Positions 6,051 to 11,404 of a DNA stretch of 11,404 nt are shown here, piece after piece. The notes beneath the pieces are model-generated. The model saw only the letters and a list, made by a program, of their open reading frames with translations. It had not been told where the DNA came from and ran no database searches. A program made the position numbers and the translations under genes. Source of the stretch: Lysobacteraceae bacterium (GTDB lineage Bacteria; Pseudomonadota; Gammaproteobacteria; Xanthomonadales; Xanthomonadaceae); the NCBI GenBank assembly GCA_017990865.1, contig JAGNNB010000056.1:1-11404 (forward strand), in the 5' to 3' direction. Each line of letters opens with the position of its first letter. The first letter of the stretch is position 1.

Positions 6051-6368
6051 TCAACCCAATTTATTTCTGTCACATGTTGATACGATGTTCGCCACTCCAT
6101 CATGAAGTACATCACTGATATGTCGCAGCGAATGAGCCTTCGCAAAAAAATGCTCAGATTCATTTTCTAAACCTGCTTCCCTCACACCCGATAAACCCAC
6201 CCCCACCTCCTCCCGCTCCACCCGCTCCGGACACACCGCCTCCACCGCCTCCATCCAATCGATCCAATCGGCGATGGGGTCCGAATTCGGCGGCAGCGCG
6301 TTCTGCACGCCGCCATCGGCCACCAGCAGCACCGGGGCGCCGGTGTTGGGATGTCGCTCAACGCTCAT
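6051..6368 (-). CDS. Small hypothetical protein with a probable chimeric C-terminus at the island junction
   Basis: From the ATG at 6368 the product has 105 residues. The first half (MSVERHPNTGAPVLLVADGG, then SDPIADWIDWMEAVEAVCPE) is GC-rich and reads like an ordinary chromosomal gene. It overlaps the preceding frame by 11 bases. From about residue 60 the DNA becomes AT-rich and the protein changes character (ENESEHFFAKAHSLRHISD). I infer that the native 3' end was lost when the island inserted and the frame now runs on into island DNA. It ends 29 bases before the ariA start. I do not recognise a family. Confidence 0.5.
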   Translation of the reverse strand: MSVERHPNTGAPVLLVADGGVQNALPPNSDPIADWIDWMEAVEAVCPERVEREEVGVGLSGVREAGLENESEHFFAKAHSLRHISDVLHDGVANIVSTCDRNKLG

Positions 6369-6500
6369 GCCGCAGCGCCTCCAGCAGGTCTTCGCGGTCG
6401 AAGAGCGCAAAGTAACGCCGCACTTCGTCCATGTCGAGTTCGCCCGCGTTGGCTACTTCGGCCCATGCTTTTCCGCCCCAGACGACACGACCGCCGCGCG
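6358..6500 (-). pseudogene. Out-of-frame continuation of the small partner protein
   Basis: In the -1 frame relative to 6453-6641, this stretch reads AWAEVANAGELDMDEV, then RRYFALFDREDLLEALRHER, before a stop. The codons have the strong GC third-position bias of neighbouring genes and the peptide looks natural. However, its only in-frame starts are a late ATG or one in a frame that reads as noise. The simplest reading is that it is the C-terminal half of the upstream gene, separated by a single-base frameshift between about 6455 and 6500. A programmed -1 shift or a sequencing error are alternatives. Confidence 0.4.
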
Positions 6501-6641
6501 CAGGCGCAGCAGGTCTTCCAGCCAAGCGAGTCGATCCGCTGGGGTGCGCTTCGCGAACTCGCGATGGGCGGACTGCTCGGCGGCGTCCCAACTGCCCCAG
6601 GCCATGCGGTCGGGCTGGCGATCATCCATCGGAACGGTCAT
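6453..6641 (-). CDS. Small protein downstream of the nucleotidyltransferase (probably frameshifted)
   Basis: The frame gives 62 residues from the ATG at 6641. That start is chosen because GGGAGG (6648-6653) ends exactly six bases upstream. It overlaps the nucleotidyltransferase 3' end by 20 bases, so translation is probably coupled. The product contains a helical core REFAKRTPADRLAWLEDLLR, resembling short proteins often encoded beside MNT-type nucleotidyltransferases (this resemblance is from memory and not specific). It ends with SSGAEKHGPK, after which the coding signal continues in another frame. It is cytosolic, and a partner or antitoxin-like role is conceivable but unproven. Confidence 0.5.
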   Translation of the reverse strand: MTVPMDDRQPDRMAWGSWDAAEQSAHREFAKRTPADRLAWLEDLLRLRAAVVSSGAEKHGPK

Positions 6642-7134
6642 CGGCATCCTCCCGCAATGGGAACCCGAGGGCTTTGATGTCTTCCAGGTCTTTGGGGCGA
6701 CCCGCTTCGCGTTTCATCCGCACGAGATGCTCGGGAGAGGCCAAACGCACCTCTTGCCCTTCGACTTCCACGCGTGTGGCGCGCTCCCAGAGGCTTTCGA
6801 AGGCGAGCGGATAACGCACGAAGATATCGACTTGCGCGCGCCGGCTGGCAGTATCGAAAAAACTGAAGACCATCATGTTCTTGTCCCGAATCCACGCTTC
6901 GCGCGTTCCCGCATCGGCGAACCCGCGCGGGTCGGCGGGGATTCTGGCTTGATAGCCGATGCCGAGCAGCGCATCGATCGCGCGCAGGCAGGACGCTTCC
7001 GTCAGCTCGACCACCAGGTCCAAGTCGTAGGTGACCCGTTCGACGCCCTGCATCACGGCCGCCACGCCGCCCACGACGACGTAGCGAACGCCGGCGCGAC
7101 TGAGCGCAACGAGCGCGTCCGAGATCGGGTTCAT
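6622..7134 (-). CDS. MNT/AbiEii-like nucleotidyltransferase
   Basis: The product has 170 residues. The nucleotidyltransferase fold signature is complete: YVVVGGVAAVMQG (18-30, Gly22-Gly23), the DxD metal pair in TYDLDLVVEL (Asp37 and Asp39), and the third acidic residue in QVDIF (Asp103). The C-terminal LVRMKREAGRPKDLEDIKAL is characteristic of small standalone nucleotidyltransferases annotated as AbiEii/MNT-like. Some family members transfer AMP or CMP to proteins or tRNA as part of toxin-antitoxin pairs; the target here is unknown. The ATG at 7134 overlaps the icmF TGA by one base (TGATG), with CGGA about eight bases upstream, so it is translationally coupled to icmF. A GTG one codon earlier is a possible start. 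A small partner gene follows immediately. Confidence 0.82.
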   Translation of the reverse strand: MNPISDALVALSRAGVRYVVVGGVAAVMQGVERVTYDLDLVVELTEASCLRAIDALLGIGYQARIPADPRGFADAGTREAWIRDKNMMVFSFFDTASRRAQVDIFVRYPLAFESLWERATRVEVEGQEVRLASPEHLVRMKREAGRPKDLEDIKALGFPLREDADDRSDG

Positions 7135-10100
7135 CACATATTCCGCCGATACTCCCCACCGACCTCATACAGTGCATGGCTGATCTGGCCGAGGCTGTGG
7201 GTTTTGACGGCTTCCATCAGGGCGGCGAAGACGTTTTCGCGGTTGCGGGCGGTTTTTTGCAGGTAGGTGAGGCCTTCGGCATCCCGACCCTCTCCCCGGC
7301 CCTCTCCCGGGGGGAGAGGGGGAACAGCGTGGTTGCGGAGGCGTTGGAAGTTGGCGACGTTTTCGATCTGCTGCGCTTTCTCGGCTTCGGTCGAGCGGAT
7401 CAGTTCGATTTCGGTGACGATGTCGCCGGCGTGGTCTTTCGGCAGGAAGGTGTTGACGCCGATCAGCGGCAGGCTGCCGTCGTGTTTCTTGTGTTCGTAG
7501 TACAGGCTTTCTTCCTGGATCTTGCCGCGCTGGTACATGGTGTCCATGGCGCCGAGTACGCCGCCGCGTTCGCTGATGGCTTCGAATTCCTTGTAGACGG
7601 CTTCTTCGACGATGTCGGTGAGTTTGTCGACGATGAAACTGCCTTGCCAGGGGTTCTCGCAGAAGTTGAGGCCCAATTCCTTGTTGATGATCATCTGGAT
7701 GGCGACGGCGCGGCGCACGCTTTCTTCGGTGGGCGTGGTGATGGCTTCGTCGTAGGCGTTGGTGTGCAGGCTGTTGCAGTTGTCGAACAGTGCGTACAGC
7801 GCTTGCAGCGTGGTGCGGATGTCGTTGAACTGGATTTCCTGCGCGTGCAGCGAACGCCCGGAGGTCTGGATGTGGTACTTCATCATCTGGCTGCGCGCGC
7901 TGGCGCCGTAGCGTTCGCGCATCGCACGCGCCCAGATGCGGCGGGCGACGCGACCGATGACGGTGTATTCCGGGTCCATGCCGTTCGAGAAGAAGAACGA
8001 CAGGTTCGGCGCGAAGTCGTCGATCTTCATGCCGCGGGCGAGGTAGTACTCGACGATGGTGAAGCCGTTGCTGAGCGTGAAGGCCAATTGCGAGATCGGG
8101 TTCGCGCCGGCTTCGGCGATGTGATAGCCGCTGATCGACACCGAATAGAAATTGCGGACGTTCTTCTCGACGAAATACTGCTGGATGTCGCCCATCATCC
8201 GCATCGCGAATTCGGTGCTGAAGATGCAGGTGTTTTGCGCCTGGTCTTCCTTGAGGATGTCGGCCTGCACGGTGCCGCGCACGGTCTTCAGCGTGTCGGC
8301 CTTGATCTGCGCGTACACCTCCGGCGGCACCACTTGATCGCCGCTCACGCCGAGCAAGCGCATACCCAAGCCGTCGTTGCCGTCGGGCAGCATGCCGCTG
8401 TAGTCGGGGCGTCGCTTGTCCTGGAACATCGCTTCGATGGCGTCGTGCGCGGCGTCCCAACGCGGTTGTTCGGCGCACAGGTATTTTTCGACTTGTTGGT
8501 CGATCGCCGAATTCATGAACATCGCGAGGATGATCGGCGCGGGGCCGTTGATCGTCATCGACACCGACGTGCTGGGCGCGCACAGGTCGAAGCCGGAGTA
8601 CAGCTTCTTCATGTCGTCCAGCGTGGCGACGTTGGTGCCGGAGTTGCCGATCTTGCCGTAGATGTCGGGACGCGGCGCGGGGTCTTCGCCGTACAGCGTC
8701 ACGCTGTCGAAGGCGGTGGACAGACGCGCGGCCGGTTGCCCGGCGCGCAGGTAATGGAAGCGACGATTCGTGCGCTCGGGCGTGCCCTCGCCCGCGAACA
8801 TGCGGATCGGGTCTTCGCCGGTGCGGCGATACGGATACACGCCGCCGGTGTACGGGTATTCGCCGGGCAGGTTTTCTTTCTGCAGGAAGGTCAGCAACTC
8901 GCCCCAGGATTTGTACGTGGGCGCGGCGATCTTCGGCACCTTCTGATGCGACAGCGATTCGCGGTAGTTTTCGACGCGGATGGTCTTGCCGCGCACTTCG
9001 TATTCGTTGACGTCATCGACGATGGATTTCAGGCGCGCCGGCCATTCGCGCAGCAGTTTCAGCGCGTCGGACGACAGCGATTGCACGGCGGCGTTGTAGC
9101 GTTGGCGGAGGGTGATGAGGGTGCGGTCGGCGGAAGCGCCGCCCCTCATCCGCCCTTCGGGCACCTTCTCCCCGCTGTCGCGGGGAGAAGGAGAAGCGAG
9201 TGTGGCCGAAGCTTTATCAGTGATGTCACGGGGAGAAGGAGAAGCGAGCGTGGCTGTTTCCTTCTCCCCGCCTGCGGGGAGAAGGTGGTCCGAAGGACCG
9301 GATGAGGGGCCGGCGAGCAATGCGTCTGCGGCATACAACTCCAACGCCTTCGGCAGCGCCGCATCGCCCAGGTCGTGCAGCGATTGCCAATACGATTGCG
9401 CGCGGTCGGCGGTATCGGCTTGCGATTCGATGCGCTGATTGATGCCGCGGCCCTGTTCGGCAATTTCAGCGAGATAGCGCACGCGTTGGCCGGGGATCAG
9501 CACGGTGGCGCGGGGTTCCCTCAGCGAGGTATCGATCTGCGGGTTCCAGTCGCAGCGGGAAGAAAAAGTGGGGTCAGAGTCATGTTTCTGACCTTGCACC
9601 CCACTCGCCCCATTCGCCTCATTCGAAATATGACTCTGACCCCACTTTTTTTCGCGCAACAGGCGGCAGAGGTTGGCGAACATCCAACTCACGCCGGGGT
9701 CGTTGAACTGGCTGGCGATGGTGGGATAAACCGGCACGTCTTCGTCTTTCGCGGCGAAGGCGTTGCGGTTGCGCTTCCATTGCTTGCGCACGTCGCGCAA
9801 GGCGTCTTCGGCGCCGCGTTTGTCGAATTTGTTGAGGACGATGAGTTCGGCGTAGTCCAGCATGTCGATTTTTTCGAGCTGGCTGGGCGCGCCGAAGTCG
9901 CTGGTCATCACGTACATCGGAAAATCGACCAGATCGACGATTTCCGAATCGCTCTGGCCGATGCCGGCGGTTTCGACGATGACCAAGTCGTAGCCGAGAG
10001 ACTTCAGATACGCGATGCAATCCTTCAGCACCGCGTTCGTCGCCCGGTGTTGACGGCGCGTCGCCATCGAACGCATGAACACGCGTGGGCTGCGCAGCGA

Positions 10101-10949
10101 ATTCATGCGGATGCGATCGCCCAGCAGCGCGCCGCCGGTGCGGCGACGGGTCGGGTCGACCGAAATCACCGCGATGCGCATCTCCGGAAAGCTCGCAAGG
10201 AAACGGTTGAGCAGTTCGTCGGTGACCGACGATTTACCGGCGCCGCCGGTGCCTGTAATCCCCACGACAGGCGTCGTGGGGATTCGGGAATGGGGAATGG
10301 GGAATGGGGAATCGGAAGCGCCCGCTGTCCACTGCTTGCGCAGCTTGGCGAGTTCGTTCTCGCTGAACTCGCCGTCTTCGAGCATGCTGATCATGCGGCC
10401 GATCGCGATTTCGTTGCCGAAATCCGGATGCGGCGCTTTTTCGATTCCCGATTCCCGATTCCCCATTCCCGGCCGCGCGGCACGCGCGGCGCCCGCGCGC
10501 CTGACCACATCCTCGATCATCGCCACCAGCCCCATGTGCATGCCGTCGTTGGGGTGGTAGATGCGTTCGACGCCGTAGGCCTGCAGTTCGCGGATTTCTT
10601 CCGGAGTGATGGTGCCGCCGCCGCCGCCGAAGACGCGGATATGCGAGGCGCCGCGTTCCTTCAACATGTCGACCATGTACTTGAAGTATTCGACGTGCCC
10701 GCCCTGGTAGCTGGACAGCGCGATGGCGTCGGCGTCTTCCTGCAGCGCGGCGCGGACCACGTCCTCGACGCTGCGGTTGTGGCCGAGGTGTACGACTTCC
10801 GCGCCCTGGGCTTGGATCAAACGCCGCATGATGTTGATGGCGGCGTCGTGGCCGTCGAACAGGCTGGCGGCGGTGACGAAGCGCAAGGGCGAGGGTTCGC
10901 TCTCGGGCGCTGCGGCGCGAAGATCGAGGGGGGCGACTGGCGTGCTCAT
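7134..10949 (-). CDS. icmF: Fused isobutyryl-CoA/methylmalonyl-CoA-type mutase and G-protein chaperone IcmF
   Basis: This adenosylcobalamin-dependent enzyme of 1271 residues interconverts acyl-CoA carbon skeletons (isobutyryl-CoA and n-butyryl-CoA in characterised IcmF). Domains in order: B12-binding (about 22-155), with the cobalt ligand His34 in [11 protein letters not shown]-protein chaperone (about 227-450), with the P-loop [28 protein letters not shown] switch, [12 protein letters not shown] and NKFDKRG; and the mutase TIM barrel (about 620-1200), with [20 protein letters not shown] near 698-717. Typical IcmF has about 1,090 residues. The surplus maps to in-frame repeat DNA at residues about 159-170, 212-230, 433-463, 547-604 and 1210-1222, all in linkers or near the C-terminus. 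GGAG lies six bases before the ATG. All core motifs remain, so it is probably functional. Substrate preference cannot be set from sequence alone. Confidence 0.93.
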   Translation of the reverse strand: MSTPVAPLDLRAAAPESEPSPLRFVTAASLFDGHDAAINIMRRLIQAQGAEVVHLGHNRSVEDVVRAALQEDADAIALSSYQGGHVEYFKYMVDMLKERGASHIRVFGGGGGTITPEEIRELQAYGVERIYHPNDGMHMGLVAMIEDVVRRAGAARAARPGMGNRESGIEKAPHPDFGNEIAIGRMISMLEDGEFSENELAKLRKQWTAGASDSPFPIPHSRIPTTPVVGITGTGGAGKSSVTDELLNRFLASFPEMRIAVISVDPTRRRTGGALLGDRIRMNSLRSPRVFMRSMATRRQHRATNAVLKDCIAYLKSLGYDLVIVETAGIGQSDSEIVDLVDFPMYVMTSDFGAPSQLEKIDMLDYAELIVLNKFDKRGAEDALRDVRKQWKRNRNAFAAKDEDVPVYPTIASQFNDPGVSWMFANLCRLLREKKWGQSHISNEANGASGVQGQKHDSDPTFSSRCDWNPQIDTSLREPRATVLIPGQRVRYLAEIAEQGRGINQRIESQADTADRAQSYWQSLHDLGDAALPKALELYAADALLAGPSSGPSDHLLPAGGEKETATLASPSPRDITDKASATLASPSPRDSGEKVPEGRMRGGASADRTLITLRQRYNAAVQSLSSDALKLLREWPARLKSIVDDVNEYEVRGKTIRVENYRESLSHQKVPKIAAPTYKSWGELLTFLQKENLPGEYPYTGGVYPYRRTGEDPIRMFAGEGTPERTNRRFHYLRAGQPAARLSTAFDSVTLYGEDPAPRPDIYGKIGNSGTNVATLDDMKKLYSGFDLCAPSTSVSMTINGPAPIILAMFMNSAIDQQVEKYLCAEQPRWDAAHDAIEAMFQDKRRPDYSGMLPDGNDGLGMRLLGVSGDQVVPPEVYAQIKADTLKTVRGTVQADILKEDQAQNTCIFSTEFAMRMMGDIQQYFVEKNVRNFYSVSISGYHIAEAGANPISQLAFTLSNGFTIVEYYLARGMKIDDFAPNLSFFFSNGMDPEYTVIGRVARRIWARAMRERYGASARSQMMKYHIQTSGRSLHAQEIQFNDIRTTLQALYALFDNCNSLHTNAYDEAITTPTEESVRRAVAIQMIINKELGLNFCENPWQGSFIVDKLTDIVEEAVYKEFEAISERGGVLGAMDTMYQRGKIQEESLYYEHKKHDGSLPLIGVNTFLPKDHAGDIVTEIELIRSTEAEKAQQIENVANFQRLRNHAVPPLPPGEGRGEGRDAEGLTYLQKTARNRENVFAALMEAVKTHSLGQISHALYEVGGEYRRNM
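7288..7320. repeat. Palindromic repeat inside icmF near the C-terminus
   Basis: CCCTCTCCC (7300-7308) pairs with GGGAGAGGG (7312-7320), and an extra CCCTCTCCCC lies at 7288-7297. This is the widespread CCCTCTCCC...GGGAGAGGG intergenic repeat type, here in frame and translated as [12 protein letters not shown] (residues about 1210-1221). Confidence 0.75.
9142..9309. repeat. 168-bp composite palindromic repeat inside icmF
   Basis: Outer 11-bp inverted repeats CCCCTCATCCG (9142-9152) and CGGATGAGGGG (9299-9309) enclose two perfect 12-bp hairpins built from CCTTCTCCCCGC and GCGGGGAGAAGG (9164-9191 and 9260-9285). Between them a stretch of about 27 bases containing GGGGAGAAGGAGAAGCGAG is duplicated (9181-9207 and 9229-9255). 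The unit is exactly 56 codons, so it keeps the icmF frame and encodes a Ser/Pro/Arg-rich linker. Confidence 0.88.
9563..9650. repeat. GGGGTCAGAGT inverted-repeat element inside icmF
   Basis: Two exact 21-bp arms (9563-9583 and 9630-9650), with cores GGGGTCAGAGTCAT and ATGACTCTGACCCC, flank 46 bases. It is the same repeat family as at the yaeQ 3' end and at 4043-4067, here as a complete inverted pair. It is read through in frame as a roughly 30-residue insert between the G-domain and the mutase region of IcmF. Confidence 0.9.
10261..10280. repeat. Short hairpin next to the heptad tract in icmF
   Basis: CCCACGAC (10261-10268) and GTCGTGGG (10273-10280) are exact reverse complements with a four-base loop. 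They sit at the junction between the translated heptad tract and the P-loop-encoding sequence. Confidence 0.55.
10278..10312 (+). repeat. Heptad tandem tract (GGGGAAT type) inside icmF
   Basis: Five consecutive 7-bp units, GGGGATT, CGGGAAT and three GGGGAAT, are translated on the minus strand as [12 protein letters not shown] just before the P-loop. It is inverted relative to the tract at 10444-10471. Confidence 0.8.
10444..10471 (-). repeat. Second heptad tandem tract (ATTCCCG type) inside icmF
   Basis: Four units, ATTCCCG, ATTCCCG, ATTCCCC and ATTCCCG, are translated as [10 protein letters not shown] directly after the B12-binding domain. They are the reverse complement of the units at 10278-10312, so the two tracts could pair across about 130 bases. 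Confidence 0.8.
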
Positions 10950-11113
10950 GGCGCGCTCCGTGCGGAAAGTGGCGATGGCCTAGTGTAGCCGGTCGCCCCG
11001 AACGCCCCCAGCCGGCGCCGTCGTGCCGCAGTCCTGCGCTTGGCGAGCGCTTGCCGATGCCGCCGCCGCGCGAGGATACTCCGCCGCATGGGGAACGATG
11101 CGATGGGACAACG
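10950..11113. promoter_or_regulatory. Divergent promoter region of icmF and the phospholipase D gene
   Basis: Both flanking genes read outward, so their promoters should lie in these 164 bases. On the minus strand TACACT (10982-10987) is a possible -10 box about 33 bases before the icmF ATG, but I see no good -35. A nine-codon reading frame, MGNDAMGQR (11089-11118), ends by an ATGA overlap with the downstream start. Confidence 0.3.
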
Positions 11114-11404
11114 ATGAGCGCAAAGCCTTGGGGACGCATTCGGCGCATCGCCGCCTGGGGGCTGTTTTCGCTGCTGGCGCTGGTGGGCAGCGGCGCGCTG
11201 TTGGCCGACCGGCTGACGCCGCCCGCGACCGGCGAACCCAGCGCCGCGCTGCCGGCCATCGCGCACACCGATTCGAAATCGACCGCGCTGGACCACGAGA
11301 TCGGACCGATGCTCGCCGAGCATCCGGGCCAAACCGGGGCACTGCTGCTGAGCGACGGGGTCGATGCCTTCGCCGCGCGCGCGCTGTCGGCGCAGAAAGC
11401 CGAG
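11114..11404 (+). CDS. Phospholipase D family protein (partial, N-terminal part)
   Basis: The 97 visible residues start MSAKPWGRIRRIAAWGLFSL and continue with a hydrophobic segment to about residue 31, a membrane anchor or signal sequence. They then read LDHEIGPMLAEHPGQTGALL and LSDGVDAFAARALSAQKAE. This last block is the characteristic N-terminal region of proteobacterial phospholipase D/cardiolipin-synthase-like proteins, immediately before the first HKD domain. The HKD motifs themselves lie beyond the window. The ATG at 11114 has GGGA seven bases upstream. The assignment rests on recognising this N-terminal block. Confidence 0.7.
   Translation, partial: MSAKPWGRIRRIAAWGLFSLLALVGSGALLADRLTPPATGEPSAALPAIAHTDSKSTALDHEIGPMLAEHPGQTGALLLSDGVDAFAARALSAQKAE

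Larger units (their letters stand above)
4147..6190. mobile_element. AT-rich acquired island carrying a PARIS-like defence operon
   Basis: Base composition drops visibly compared with both flanks, and codon use in the two genes is far less GC-biased. The left limit coincides with the end of a REP doublet. The right limit falls inside a small ORF (6051-6368). I see no integrase, terminal inverted repeat or tRNA-type attachment site in the island, so the route of entry is unknown. Confidence 0.65.

Noticed and set aside
6061..6180. Promoter for ariA (TTGCGA with CATATC at 17-bp spacing)
   Set aside because: Each box matches the consensus only partially, and the AT-rich DNA offers several equally weak alternatives.
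7176..10988. Very long plus-strand open frames opposite icmF (7176-9305 and 9375-10988)
   Set aside because: They are antisense shadows of GC-rich codons. The minus strand has continuous IcmF homology with all motifs, and the plus-strand translations show no recognisable domain.
1..11404. tRNA, rRNA or known riboswitch (including a cobalamin riboswitch near icmF)
   Set aside because: No cloverleaf, rRNA segment or B12-box-like sequence was recognised. The icmF leader is too short to hold a cobalamin riboswitch.

Overview
The window is GC-rich chromosomal DNA, most likely from a gammaproteobacterium of the Xanthomonadaceae/Lysobacteraceae type. Three things point there: the codon use, several families of short palindromic repeats (REPs) typical of that group, and the gene set (fused B12 mutase IcmF, YaeQ, a TAT-type dienelactone hydrolase, a phospholipase D family protein). 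This assignment is inferred from pattern recognition, not from a search.

Layout. 1-717 (-) is the N-terminal part of a dienelactone-hydrolase family protein running off the left edge. 881-2035 (-) is an exported MORN-like/YwqK repeat protein. 2036-2393 is a divergent intergenic region with two perfect palindromes and a solitary REP. 2394-2948 (+) is yaeQ, whose stop codon lies inside a GGGTCAGA-type repeat. 2995-4146 is a repeat/transposon cluster: an apparently intact REP-associated tyrosine transposase (RAYT, 3150-3716, -) sits between two 157-bp direct repeats that each carry a REP doublet, followed by the C-terminal remnant of a second transposase and a third REP doublet.

From about 4147 to 6190 the DNA is clearly more AT-rich. 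It carries two minus-strand genes 2 nt apart: an ABC/AAA_15-type ATPase and a DUF4435 (TOPRIM-like) protein. This is the arrangement of the PARIS (AriA-AriB) anti-phage defence system. The ATPase would act as sensor and the DUF4435 protein as nuclease effector. The island joins GC-rich DNA inside a small upstream ORF (6051-6368), which looks chimeric.

6358-10949 (-) is a tightly packed run reading toward the island: icmF, then a nucleotidyltransferase whose ATG overlaps the icmF stop, then a small partner protein that appears frameshifted, then the chimeric ORF. IcmF fuses a B12-binding domain, a G-protein chaperone domain and a mutase catalytic domain. It is about 180 residues longer than the usual roughly 1,090. 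The excess coincides with at least five blocks of repeat DNA that sit in frame in its linkers and near its C-terminus. 11114-11404 (+) is the start of a divergently transcribed phospholipase D family protein.

The two most notable features are the PARIS-like island beside a RAYT/REP cluster, and the icmF gene that has taken up several unrelated palindromic repeats without losing its reading frame.
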